This document shows, one piece after another, positions 1-7,662 of a DNA stretch of 16,490 bases. Origin of the DNA: Alphaproteobacteria bacterium (GTDB taxonomy: Bacteria > Pseudomonadota > Alphaproteobacteria > Sphingomonadales > Sphingomonadaceae). The DNA is taken from assembly GCA_018830415.1 (NCBI GenBank), contig JAHJSJ010000178.1, forward strand, positions 1-16,490, written 5' to 3'. A program made the translations under genes and the position numbers. The stretch's first letter is position 1; every line of letters starts with the position of its first letter. The notes under the pieces are model-generated. The model was not told the origin of the DNA. It saw nothing but the letters and a program-made list of their open reading frames with translations, and did no database searches.

Positions 1-1176
1 ACGGGCACCAACGGCAAGACCTCGTGCGTGGAAATGACGCGGCAAATCTGGCGCATGGCGGGCGAACGCGCGGCGAGCATCGGGACGCTGGGCGTGACCA
101 CCCCCGATGGGAGCGTTTCGACCGGGCTGACCACCCCCGACATCGTCACCTTCCTCAGCAATATGAGCGGGTTGGCGCGCGAAGGCGTGACCCATGTGGC
201 GTTTGAGGCATCAAGCCACGGCCTGTCGCAATATCGCAACGAAGGGCTGAGCGTGACAGCCACCGCCTTCACCAATTTCAGCCGCGACCACCTCGATTAT
301 CATGGCACGATGGAAGTCTATTTCGCGGCCAAGATGCGGCTGTTTACCGAAGTCGCCGCGCCCGGCACCCCGGCAGTGATCCATGATGCGGGCGATGGTT
401 CGGAATGGACAGCACAGGCGATTGCCACCGCATCAGCGCGCGGGCTGGATGTGCGCACCGTGGGCGAGGGCGGCAGTTTTCTGCGGCTCGTCAACCGGGA
501 ACCCGGCCAGCTTGGCCAGACGCTGGTGATTGCGCACGGTGATGAGACGCGCACGGTCAATCTGCCGCTGATCGGCGCCTATCAGGCCGCCAATGCGCTG
601 GTTTCTGCTGGGCTGGCGCTGGCGACGGGGATCGCGCCTGCTTCGGTGTTTGATGCACTCACCCGCCTGCAACCGGTGCGCGGGCGGCTGGAACGCGCCG
701 CGCTAAACCCCGCTGGTGCGCCCGCCTATGTCGATTATGCCCACACCCCCGATGCGCTGGAGGCCGCGATTGCCGCGCTTCGCCCCCATGTGGCAAGCGG
801 CGGCCGGTTGATCGTGGTGTTCGGCGCGGGCGGTGATCGTGACACCGGCAAGCGTGCGCTAATGGGCGAAGTCGCCGCGCGCACGGCTGATCTTGCCATC
901 ATCACCGATGATAACCCCCGCAGCGAAGATCCCGCCGCCATCCGCGCCGCCATTATGGCAGGCGTAGGCGGATCAGCGCGCGAAATCGGTGATCGTCGCG
1001 CCGCCATCGCTGCCGCAGTTGGGGAAGCCGGGCCACGCGACATTGTGCTGATCGCTGGCAAAGGGCACGAGCAGGGACAAATATTCGGGTCTGGAGAAAC
1101 TATGCGGATCGAAGCCTTCGATGATGTCGAGGTCGCACGCCAATGCGCCGCGTTTGGCGGGAGCGCGCCGCGATGA
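1..1176 (+). CDS. murE: MurE, UDP-MurNAc-tripeptide (meso-DAP) ligase, 5'-truncated
   Basis: Cytoplasmic Mur ligase that adds the third stem residue to UDP-MurNAc-L-Ala-D-Glu using ATP. The window opens inside the gene, exactly at the P-loop (TGTNGKTS, first eight codons), so roughly 100 N-terminal residues (the UDP-binding domain) lie outside; 391 codons remain. Visible in order: P-loop; ASSHGL; NFSRDHLDYHG followed by the YFAAK lysine expected to be carbamylated; GRLER; DYAHTPDAL; GAGGDRD; DDNPR at visible residues 303-307; and GKGHEQGQ near the end. DNPR is the family motif for meso-diaminopimelate specificity (lysine enzymes have a different residue here), so a DAP-type wall is inferred. 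The stop TGA (1174-1176) overlaps the murF ATG. No in-frame stop or frameshift is seen. Identification is very secure; only the start is missing. Confidence 0.97.
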   Translation, partial: TGTNGKTSCVEMTRQIWRMAGERAASIGTLGVTTPDGSVSTGLTTPDIVTFLSNMSGLAREGVTHVAFEASSHGLSQYRNEGLSVTATAFTNFSRDHLDYHGTMEVYFAAKMRLFTEVAAPGTPAVIHDAGDGSEWTAQAIATASARGLDVRTVGEGGSFLRLVNREPGQLGQTLVIAHGDETRTVNLPLIGAYQAANALVSAGLALATGIAPASVFDALTRLQPVRGRLERAALNPAGAPAYVDYAHTPDALEAAIAALRPHVASGGRLIVVFGAGGDRDTGKRALMGEVAARTADLAIITDDNPRSEDPAAIRAAIMAGVGGSAREIGDRRAAIAAAVGEAGPRDIVLIAGKGHEQGQIFGSGETMRIEAFDDVEVARQCAAFGGSAPR

Positions 1177-2654
1177 ATGCACTGCACCCGATGCTGCGCC
1201 AATGGCCCGTTGCCGCGCGCGATGCCCTGCAACAAGCACTGTGGAGCGCTGCCGAAATCGAAGCGGCGACGGGCGGGATTGCCAGCCACGATTTTCAGGC
1301 CGCGGGCGTCGAAATGGATTCGCGCGATGTCAAACCGGGCGATGTGTTCGTGGCGCTGCGCGGCGAAGCGATGGACGGTCACAAGTTTATCGCCCAGGCC
1401 TTTGAAAAGGGCGCGGTTGCCGCGATTGTCGATCGTCCGGTCGATTTTCCGCACGTGCTGGTCGCAGATACAACCGCCGCGCTGCACGCGCTCGCCCATG
1501 CCGCGCGCGATCGGGCTGCGGCGGTGCGGATTGCGATCACCGGATCGGTCGGCAAGACCGGGGTTAAGGAGGCGATTTTCGCCTGTCTTGACCGTGCCAG
1601 CCGGGGCGCAGCGCATCGTTCTGTGCGTAGCTACAACAACCATGTCGGTGTGCCGCTCAGCCTTGCGCGGATGCCTGCGCGGGCCAAGTTCGGTGTGTTC
1701 GAAATGGGGATGAACCACGCGGGCGAAATCGCTCCGCTGGCCGATCATGTGCGTCCGCATATCGCGCTGATCACCACCATCGCGCCCGCGCATATCGAAA
1801 ACCTTGGCAGCCTTGCCGCGATTGCGGACGAAAAGGCGCAGATATTTACCGGGCTGGTTCCGGGCGGCACGGCGATTATTCCCGCCGATGCCGAACACGC
1901 CGACCGGCTGATCGCTCATGCCAAGGCGTGCGGGGCGAGGGTCATCACGTTCGGGCGCGCGGACGGCGCGGACGTGCGGCTGCTCGATGCGATCCCGGCC
2001 GCCAGCGGCGGGGCGCTGGTCACGGCTGATCTGGGCGATATCCGGCTATGCTACACGATTGCCGAACCGGGCGAACATTGGGTGCTCAATTCGCTTGGCG
2101 TGATGGCTGCGGTGCGCGCGGCGGGCGGCGATCTGGCAAGCGCCGGGCTGGCGCTGGCCGAAATGGGCGGGCTAAAGGGGCGCGGTGCGCGCCATATCTT
2201 AAACGTGCCCGGCGGCAGCGCGTTGCTGATCGATGAAAGCTACAACGCCAACCCCGCATCGATGCGCGCAACGCTCAAAACACTCGCCGCCACCAATGCC
2301 CTCCGCCGCATTGCGGTGCTGGGCAGCATGAAGGAATTGGGCGATTTCGCCCTCGCCTTTCACCGCCAACTCGCTGAGCCCTTGGCCGAAGCCGGGGTGA
2401 GCCACGCAATTCTGGTGGGTGACGAGATGCGCGCGCTGGCGGAGGAACTGGGGAAACTGCCCGCCGCCGCGCTTGGCAAGCCCATCACCTTCGCGCATTG
2501 CGGAACCCCTGCCGAAGCCATCGCGGCGCTCGGGCAATATGGTCTTGCTCCGGGGGACGCGGTGCTGGTCAAGGGTTCCAATTCGGTCGGGCTGGGCCGG
2601 CTGGTGACACATTTTACCGATAACGCCCCTGCCGGAACCGCAGCGGGAGGCTGA
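1173..2654 (+). CDS. murF: MurF, UDP-MurNAc-tripeptide D-Ala-D-Ala ligase
   Basis: Adds D-Ala-D-Ala to the UDP-MurNAc-tripeptide, completing the pentapeptide precursor in the cytoplasm. 493 residues, slightly longer than the roughly 450 of E. coli. Seen: MDSRDVKPGDVFVAL in the N-terminal UDP-binding domain; P-loop GSVGKT at residues 124-129; EMGMNHAGEI; IAPAHIENLGS; the DESYNANP motif, diagnostic of MurF; LGSMKELG; and a C-terminal VLVKGSNS. The start was taken as ATG 1173, which overlaps the murE stop in an ATGA arrangement. An in-frame start at 1143 would add ten Arg-rich residues inside murE and is less likely. GGGAG upstream (about 1160) may act as a ribosome binding site. Coupled translation with murE is inferred. 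Confidence 0.96.
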   Translation: MNALHPMLRQWPVAARDALQQALWSAAEIEAATGGIASHDFQAAGVEMDSRDVKPGDVFVALRGEAMDGHKFIAQAFEKGAVAAIVDRPVDFPHVLVADTTAALHALAHAARDRAAAVRIAITGSVGKTGVKEAIFACLDRASRGAAHRSVRSYNNHVGVPLSLARMPARAKFGVFEMGMNHAGEIAPLADHVRPHIALITTIAPAHIENLGSLAAIADEKAQIFTGLVPGGTAIIPADAEHADRLIAHAKACGARVITFGRADGADVRLLDAIPAASGGALVTADLGDIRLCYTIAEPGEHWVLNSLGVMAAVRAAGGDLASAGLALAEMGGLKGRGARHILNVPGGSALLIDESYNANPASMRATLKTLAATNALRRIAVLGSMKELGDFALAFHRQLAEPLAEAGVSHAILVGDEMRALAEELGKLPAAALGKPITFAHCGTPAEAIAALGQYGLAPGDAVLVKGSNSVGLGRLVTHFTDNAPAGTAAGG

Positions 2655-2687
2655 GGCCCGAAGCACCGGGCGCCGAGGAACGACTAA

Positions 2688-3758
2688 ATGCTCTATCTGC
2701 TTGCCGAGTGGCTTGGCTTCGAAGGCATCTTCAATCTGGTGCGCTACCAGAGCTTCCGCGCCGGGGCGACGCTGATGACAGCGTTGCTGATCGGCATGGT
2801 TATCGGCCCGCGCTTCATCAACCTTTTGCGCGTGCGACAGGGCAAGGGGCAGCCGATCCGCGAAGACGGGCCGCAAACCCATTTCGCCAAGCGCGGTACG
2901 CCCACCATGGGCGGGTTGATGATCCTGACCGCGCTGACGCTGTCGCTGCTGTTGTGGATGGATTTGGAAAGCCCGTTTGTCTGGGCCTGTCTGGCGGTGA
3001 CAATCGGGTTCGGTTTCATCGGTTTCCTTGATGATTATGACAAGGTATCGAAGAACAGCCACGCAGGCGTTTCGGCGCGGGTGCGGCTGGCGCTGGAATT
3101 CTTGGTGGCAGGGGTGGCGAGCTACCTGATCGTCAGCCAGATCAACACCAACCTTTACCTGCCGTTCCTGTCAGACGTCAGCATCCCACTCGGCCCGGCC
3201 TATTACGTGTTTGCCGCGTTTGTGATTGTGGGTGCGGGCAATGCGGTCAACCTGACTGATGGCCTGGATGGCCTCGCGATCATGCCGGTGATCATCGCCG
3301 CTGGCACCTTTGCGATCATCGCCTATCTGGTCGGTCGCGCGGATTTCAGCGCCTATCTTGGCATTCCCTACGTGCCCGGCGCGGGCGAGCTGGCGATTTT
3401 CTGCGCGGCGATCATGGGCGCGGGGCTAGCGTTCCTGTGGTTCAACGCGCCGCCCGCTGCAGTGTTCATGGGCGATACCGGATCGCTGGCCCTTGGCGGG
3501 GCGCTGGGCGCGATTGCGGTCGCTTCGCACCACGAAGTCGTGCTCGCCATCGTCGGCGGGCTGTTCGTGCTTGAGGCGGTGTCGGTGATCGTGCAGGTGT
3601 TCTGGTTCAAGCGCACCGGCAAGCGAGTGTTCCGCATGGCCCCGATCCACCACCATTTCGAACAATTGGGCTGGAGCGAAAGCAAGGTCGTGATCCGGTT
3701 CTGGATCATCGCCATCGTGCTCGCGATGATCGGCCTTTCCACGCTGAAGCTGCGGTAA
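2688..3758 (+). CDS. mraY: MraY, phospho-MurNAc-pentapeptide translocase (lipid I synthase)
   Basis: Integral membrane enzyme that transfers phospho-MurNAc-pentapeptide from UDP to undecaprenyl phosphate, making lipid I. 356 residues, the usual family length, with about ten hydrophobic segments. Family motifs: QPIREDGPQTH and KRGTPTMGG near the N-terminus; the Mg-binding/catalytic DDYDK at residues 115-119; NAVNLTDGLDG at 185-195; FMGDTGSLALGG; and the HHH motif at 321-323 followed by FEQLGW. Start ATG 2688 has a GAGGA ribosome binding site at 2675-2679. It follows murF by 33 bp and precedes murD by 14 bp, the standard dcw position. No anomaly seen. Confidence 0.97.
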   Translation: MLYLLAEWLGFEGIFNLVRYQSFRAGATLMTALLIGMVIGPRFINLLRVRQGKGQPIREDGPQTHFAKRGTPTMGGLMILTALTLSLLLWMDLESPFVWACLAVTIGFGFIGFLDDYDKVSKNSHAGVSARVRLALEFLVAGVASYLIVSQINTNLYLPFLSDVSIPLGPAYYVFAAFVIVGAGNAVNLTDGLDGLAIMPVIIAAGTFAIIAYLVGRADFSAYLGIPYVPGAGELAIFCAAIMGAGLAFLWFNAPPAAVFMGDTGSLALGGALGAIAVASHHEVVLAIVGGLFVLEAVSVIVQVFWFKRTGKRVFRMAPIHHHFEQLGWSESKVVIRFWIIAIVLAMIGLSTLKLR

Positions 3759-3772
3759 GGGGTGATGCGCGC

Positions 3773-5146
3773 GTGATCACCTCCCCCGCCTTTGCCGGTC
3801 AACGCTTTGCGGTTCTGGGCCTCGCCCGGTCGGGCGCTGCGGCGGCTGAGGCGTTGATGGCCAGTGGGGCAGAGGTGGCCGCGTGGGATCGGCAGGACGT
3901 GGCGCGTGCACCGTTTGAAGGCCGTTGCCAGTTGGTCGATCCGCTGGAGCTTGACCTGACCGGGTTTGCGGGCGTGATCGTGTCGCCCGGCGTGCCGCTC
4001 AACACCCACCCGATCGGGCCCCATGCGTGGCAATATGGCCTGCCGGTGATCGGCGATATCGAGCTATTTGCGATGGCACGGGCAAGCCTGCCACCGCACA
4101 AGGTGGTCGGCATCACCGGCACCAATGGCAAATCGACCACCACCGCGCTGGTGCATCACATCCTGACCGAGGCTGGCGTGCCATCGGTGATGGGCGGCAA
4201 TATTGGTGAGGCGATTCTGGCGCAGACGCCGTTGGCCGAAGGCGGTGTCTATGTGCTCGAACTGTCGAGTTTCCAGCTCGATCTCACCTTCACGCTCGAT
4301 TGCGATGTCGCCGCGCTGACCAACATCACCCCCGATCACCTTGATCGCTATGCCGGGTTTGCCGCCTATGCCGCATCCAAGGAACGCCTGTTTGCGATGC
4401 AGGAAACCGGCACCGCGCTGATCTGTGATGAGGATGCCCCGACCAGCGCGATTGCCGATCGCATCGCCGCAGCGGGCAAGCCGGTCGTGCGGATCAAGAC
4501 CGATGATTTGGCGACGGCCGGGTTTGCCGAAGGGCGTTCGCCCTCGCTCGCCGGGCCGCATAATGCCCAGAACGCGGCGGTGGCGGTTGCCATCTGCCGC
4601 CAGCTTGGCCTGAACGATGCGACCATCGCCCGCGGGCTCGCCTCCTATCGCGGACTGCCGCACCGGATGGAGCGGGTGTGCGATGTCAATGGCGTGGTCT
4701 ATATCAATGACAGCAAGGCGACCAACGCCGCTTCTGCCGCCCCGGCGCTGGCCGCGTTCACGCCCGATGCGGCCATCAATGACGGCGCGCCGCGCATCCA
4801 CTGGATCGTCGGCGGCCTGCCCAAGGAAGATGGGCTGGGCGCTTGCGGTGATCACCTTGGCAATGTCGCGGCGGCCTATACCGTGGGTGAGGCCGGGCCG
4901 GTATTTGCCGACCTGCTCGAAGGGCGCGTGCGCGTCGAACGCTGCGAACTTATCAGCGAAGCCGTGCGCCGTGCTGCCGAGGCTGCGCGGCCGGGCGAGG
5001 TGGTGCTGTTGTCACCCGCCTGCGCCAGTTATGATCAGTTTCGCGACTATGAAAAGCGCGGGCACCATTTCCGCCAGATGGTCGGCGCGATCACGGGTTG
5101 TGATACCGGCACAGGTGGCCCTGCGAGCGGGAGCCCCTTGCCATGA
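3773..5146 (+). CDS. murD: MurD, UDP-MurNAc-L-Ala D-glutamate ligase
   Basis: ATP-dependent ligase adding D-Glu to UDP-MurNAc-L-Ala in the cytoplasm. 457 residues, normal for the family. N-terminal Rossmann-like segment RFAVLGLARSGAAAAEAL; P-loop GTNGKSTTT with K120; LELSSFQLD; NITPDHLDRY; GPHNAQNA; NDSKATN; IVGGLPKEDG, a variant of the GG(x)xKG loop; and C-terminal LSPACASYDQF with RGHHF, both typical of MurD. The start is GTG 3773, because the nearby ATG at 3765 is out of frame and hits a stop within four codons; AAGGGG at 3757-3762 is a plausible ribosome binding site 10 nt upstream. The last codons overlap ftsW in an ATGA junction. The C-terminal tail (about 15 residues rich in Gly, Thr and Pro) is non-conserved. 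Confidence 0.96.
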   Translation: MITSPAFAGQRFAVLGLARSGAAAAEALMASGAEVAAWDRQDVARAPFEGRCQLVDPLELDLTGFAGVIVSPGVPLNTHPIGPHAWQYGLPVIGDIELFAMARASLPPHKVVGITGTNGKSTTTALVHHILTEAGVPSVMGGNIGEAILAQTPLAEGGVYVLELSSFQLDLTFTLDCDVAALTNITPDHLDRYAGFAAYAASKERLFAMQETGTALICDEDAPTSAIADRIAAAGKPVVRIKTDDLATAGFAEGRSPSLAGPHNAQNAAVAVAICRQLGLNDATIARGLASYRGLPHRMERVCDVNGVVYINDSKATNAASAAPALAAFTPDAAINDGAPRIHWIVGGLPKEDGLGACGDHLGNVAAAYTVGEAGPVFADLLEGRVRVERCELISEAVRRAAEAARPGEVVLLSPACASYDQFRDYEKRGHHFRQMVGAITGCDTGTGGPASGSPLP

Positions 5147-6372
5147 CCGCGCCGACTTATACCGCAGCGGCGCGCGGACGCAGCAATTCCCTCGTCCCAG
5201 CTTCGATCCAGCGGCGCTGGCGTGATGCCCTGCGTATCTGGTGGAGCGAAATCGACAAGGTGCTGCTGGCGCTGATCGTTACCCTGATGGCGGTCGGTAT
5301 CGTCGCGGTGGCCGCCGCGTCGCCCGCCAGCGCCGATCAGCTTTCGACCGCCACAGTCACGCTCGATGAATTCATGTTCTTCAAACGCCACATCGTGTTC
5401 CAACTGATGGGCCTGACGCTGATGATCGGGCTGTCGTTCGCCAGCCGGGATCAGGCACGCCGCATCGGCATTCTGGTGGGCGCGATCATGTTGGCGCTGA
5501 TGTTTCTGGTGCCGATTATCGGTGAGGAAAAGAACGGCGCGCGGCGCTGGATCAATTTTGGCATGTCGCTGCAACCGTCGGAGTTTCTCAAGCCCGGCTT
5601 TGCGATCATCTGTGCCTGGATCCTGAGCTGGCGGCTGCGCGATCCCGGTCTGCCGGTGATCCTCTATGTCAGCGCGCTGATGGCGCTGATCGCCGGATTG
5701 CTGATGGCGCAGCCCAATCTGGGTGATGCGATCCTGTTTGCGGGCATCTGGCTGGTGATGGTGTTGCTGGCGGGCATCCCCTGGCAACGCATCGGCGCAG
5801 TGATCGCGTTGGGCACGGGCGCTTTGACGCTGGCCTATTTCTTCTACGACAATGCCCGCCACCGGATTGACGGGTTTCTGGGCGGCGGCACCGCATTCGA
5901 TCAGGTTGATCTGGCGCAGCGCACGCTGACAGCGGGCGGGTGGACGGGCAGCGGCTTGTGGCTCGGCATCCGCAAGATGAACCTGCCCGAAGCCCACACC
6001 GATTATATTTTCTCGGTGATTGGTGAGGAATTCGGGCTGATCATTTGCGCTCTGATTGTGCTTCTATATTGCGGGTTGGTGCTGCGTGCGTTGATGCGTT
6101 TGGTGAACGAAGACAACCTGTTCGCGCTGCTCGCGGGCGCGGGGCTGATTACCCAATTCGGCGGGCAGGCCTTCATCAACATTCTGGTGAACCTCAAACT
6201 GTTCCCGTCCAAGGGGATGACTTTGCCGCTGATTTCCTATGGCGGATCATCGACACTGGCGGTGTGCTTCACGCTTGGGCTATTGCTGGCGATCACCCGG
6301 CGCAATCCGTTCCTCGCTCGTGAGGGCGGCGGATTGCGCGGGTTGATCGATCGCAAGGAGGAACGCGCATGA
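5143..6372 (+). CDS. ftsW: FtsW, septal SEDS-family peptidoglycan glycosyltransferase
   Basis: Polytopic inner-membrane SEDS protein that polymerises lipid II at the division septum with a partner class B PBP (FtsI, presumably upstream of this window). 409 residues with a basic cytoplasmic N-tail of about 35 residues and then about ten membrane segments. Seen: RRWINFG..LQPSEFLK after the third or fourth segment; QPNLGDA; RHRIDGFL; EAHTDYIFSVIGEEFG, whose Asp (D287) aligns with the Asp shown to be essential in SEDS enzymes; GMTLPLISYGGSS near the C-terminus, the FtsW/RodA signature. The position between murD and murG, with ATGA overlaps on both sides, favours FtsW over RodA. One oddity: the QPDLG motif familiar from other SEDS proteins reads QPNLG here (N192). 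Confidence 0.95.
   Translation: MTAPTYTAAARGRSNSLVPASIQRRWRDALRIWWSEIDKVLLALIVTLMAVGIVAVAAASPASADQLSTATVTLDEFMFFKRHIVFQLMGLTLMIGLSFASRDQARRIGILVGAIMLALMFLVPIIGEEKNGARRWINFGMSLQPSEFLKPGFAIICAWILSWRLRDPGLPVILYVSALMALIAGLLMAQPNLGDAILFAGIWLVMVLLAGIPWQRIGAVIALGTGALTLAYFFYDNARHRIDGFLGGGTAFDQVDLAQRTLTAGGWTGSGLWLGIRKMNLPEAHTDYIFSVIGEEFGLIICALIVLLYCGLVLRALMRLVNEDNLFALLAGAGLITQFGGQAFINILVNLKLFPSKGMTLPLISYGGSSTLAVCFTLGLLLAITRRNPFLAREGGGLRGLIDRKEERA
6355..6362 (+). promoter_or_regulatory. Strong Shine-Dalgarno for murG
   Basis: AAGGAGGA lies inside the last codons of ftsW, 6 nt before the murG ATG at 6369. It is a near-complete match to the anti-Shine-Dalgarno sequence and fixes the murG start. Confidence 0.85.
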
Positions 6373-7604
6373 CCAGCGAGATACCGACCCCCTTGCCCTC
6401 TGGCGCGTCACGCCATTTCGTGCTGGCCGCAGGGGGCACAGGCGGGCACTTGATCCCGGCCTTTGCGCTGGCGGCAGAACTGCACGCGCGCGGGCACCAC
6501 GTCGCGCTGATCACCGATGAACGCGGGGCGAATATCCCCGGCAAGCCCGATTACCTGACCGCCCACGTCCTGCCCGCAGGCCGGTTCGGCAAGAACCCGC
6601 TGGTCTGGCCCAAGGGGATTTCTGCGGTGCTCGAAGGGCGGCGCATGGCGCTGCGGCTGTTCGACGCGTTCGAGCCTTCGGCCATCGTCGGCTTTGGCGG
6701 CTATCCCGCGCTGCCCGCACTGCTGGCGGCGACGGCGGCGAAGTTGCCGAGCGTGGTGCACGAACAGAACGCGGTGCTGGGTCGGGTCAACCGGCTGCTG
6801 GCAGACCGGGTTGATGGAATCGCGACCTCCTATGACAAGGTTGACCGGCTGAAACCCAAACACGCGCACAAGGTCCACCTGACCGGCAACCCGGTGCGCG
6901 CCGATGTGCTGGCCTTGCGCGAACAGGATTTCCCTGCCTTTACCGAAGACAGCCTGCTGCGCATCCTTGTGACCGGCGGCAGTCAGGGCGCACGGGTCTT
7001 GTCCGAAGTGGTGCCTGATGGGCTGGCGATGCTGCCCCCGGCGCTGCGTCAGCGTTTGCAAGTGACCCAGCAATGCCGCGCGGAGGATATCGACGCGGTG
7101 CGCGCACGCTACGCCGAACATGATATTCCCGCCGAACTCGGTACCTACTTCGAAGATATGCACGAACGGCTCGCCGATGCGCACCTGTTTATCGGACGGG
7201 CGGGGGCTTCGACCATTGCCGAGCTGACCGCGGTCGGGCGGCCCGCGATCCTGATCCCGCTGCCGATTGCGACCGACGACCATCAGGCCGCCAACACCCG
7301 CGAGATGGTCAAGGCGGGCGGAGCGCGGATGATCCGGCAGGACGCGTTCCAGCCGAAAGAGCTGGCCAAGCAGATTCAGGCGATGGCGATGAACCCCGCC
7401 AGCCTCGCCAACGCGGCGCATTGCGCATTCAATTGCGGGCGGCCCGATGCGGCGAAAGACCTTGCTGATCTGGTCGAAAGCATGAGCGGGATCGATCTGA
7501 TGGACGTGATCCGCGTGGGTGAAGCGGCTCCGCGCGCCGCGCAAACCGCCACGCGCCCGCAGACCGCAACCCGCAAGGCTGCCAAGGATAGGGCCTATCC
7601 ATGA
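6369..7604 (+). CDS. murG: MurG, lipid II synthase (UDP-GlcNAc transferase)
   Basis: Peripheral membrane GT-B glycosyltransferase that adds GlcNAc to lipid I on the cytoplasmic face, giving lipid II. 411 residues, longer than E. coli MurG (355). The excess lies in a 14-residue N-terminal lead and a C-terminal tail. Motifs: GGTGGHLIPA (residues 22-31), the glycine-rich loop with H27; GFGGYPALP; HEQN at 131-134; TGGSQGA at 202-208; GRAGASTIAEL from 276; and DDHQAANT at 303-310, which belongs to the UDP-GlcNAc site. The ATG overlaps the ftsW stop and has a strong ribosome binding site. The tail after about residue 385 is low-complexity Ala/Thr/Arg with a short internal repeat (QTATRPQTATRK). It is basic, so it could add membrane contact, but this is only inference. 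Confidence 0.95.
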   Translation: MTSEIPTPLPSGASRHFVLAAGGTGGHLIPAFALAAELHARGHHVALITDERGANIPGKPDYLTAHVLPAGRFGKNPLVWPKGISAVLEGRRMALRLFDAFEPSAIVGFGGYPALPALLAATAAKLPSVVHEQNAVLGRVNRLLADRVDGIATSYDKVDRLKPKHAHKVHLTGNPVRADVLALREQDFPAFTEDSLLRILVTGGSQGARVLSEVVPDGLAMLPPALRQRLQVTQQCRAEDIDAVRARYAEHDIPAELGTYFEDMHERLADAHLFIGRAGASTIAELTAVGRPAILIPLPIATDDHQAANTREMVKAGGARMIRQDAFQPKELAKQIQAMAMNPASLANAAHCAFNCGRPDAAKDLADLVESMSGIDLMDVIRVGEAAPRAAQTATRPQTATRKAAKDRAYP

Positions 7605-7616
7605 AGGGCGCCCTTC
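7603..7616. repeat. Perfect 14-bp palindrome overlapping the murG stop
   Basis: GAAGGGC followed directly by GCCCTTC, spanning the last two bases of the murG stop codon. Its right arm is shared with the sphingomonad-type repeat half-site starting at 7611. There is no T-run, so it is not an obvious intrinsic terminator. It may be the junction where the repeat inserted. Confidence 0.6.
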
Positions 7617-7630
7617 GACAAGCTCAGGAT
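7611..7630. repeat. Half-site of a dispersed sphingomonad palindromic (REP-like) repeat
   Basis: The core CCTTCGACAAGCTCAGG matches a short sequence I recognise from intergenic regions of Sphingomonadales genomes, where it usually occurs as two inverted arms. When translated it gives tell-tale strings such as RPSTSSG on one strand and HPELVEG on the other. Only one arm is present, in the spacer between murG and murC. The identification rests on recall of the motif; copy number in this genome cannot be seen from one window. Confidence 0.6.
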
Positions 7631-7638
7631 GCGCGGAC

Positions 7639-7660
7639 GACACCTTTTACCGGAGGTGTC
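7639..7660 (+). promoter_or_regulatory. Hairpin covering the murC ribosome binding site
   Basis: GACACC (7639-7644) and GGTGTC (7655-7660) form a 6-bp perfect stem with a 10-nt loop. An alternative pairing uses CGGAC (7634-7638) with GTCCG (7658-7662). The murC Shine-Dalgarno GGAGG (7652-7656) is half in the loop and half in the stem, so folding could limit murC initiation unless ribosomes arrive from murG. Stem strength has not been computed. Confidence 0.4.
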
Positions 7661-7662
7661 CG

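Noticed and set aside
735..1919. 394-codon open frame on the minus strand across murE and murF
   Set aside because: Antisense shadow of GC-rich coding DNA; Arg/His-rich low-complexity translation, no motif, and both overlapped genes are certain.
2656..2671. Hairpin GCCCG/CGGGC between murF and mraY as a terminator
   Set aside because: Only 5 bp, no following T-run, and mraY must be expressed with its neighbours.
7519..7662. Upstream extension of the murC frame by 48 codons
   Set aside because: Overlaps murG, translates the repeat half-site (RPSTSSG) and lies upstream of the clear GGAGGTG ribosome binding site for GTG 7663.
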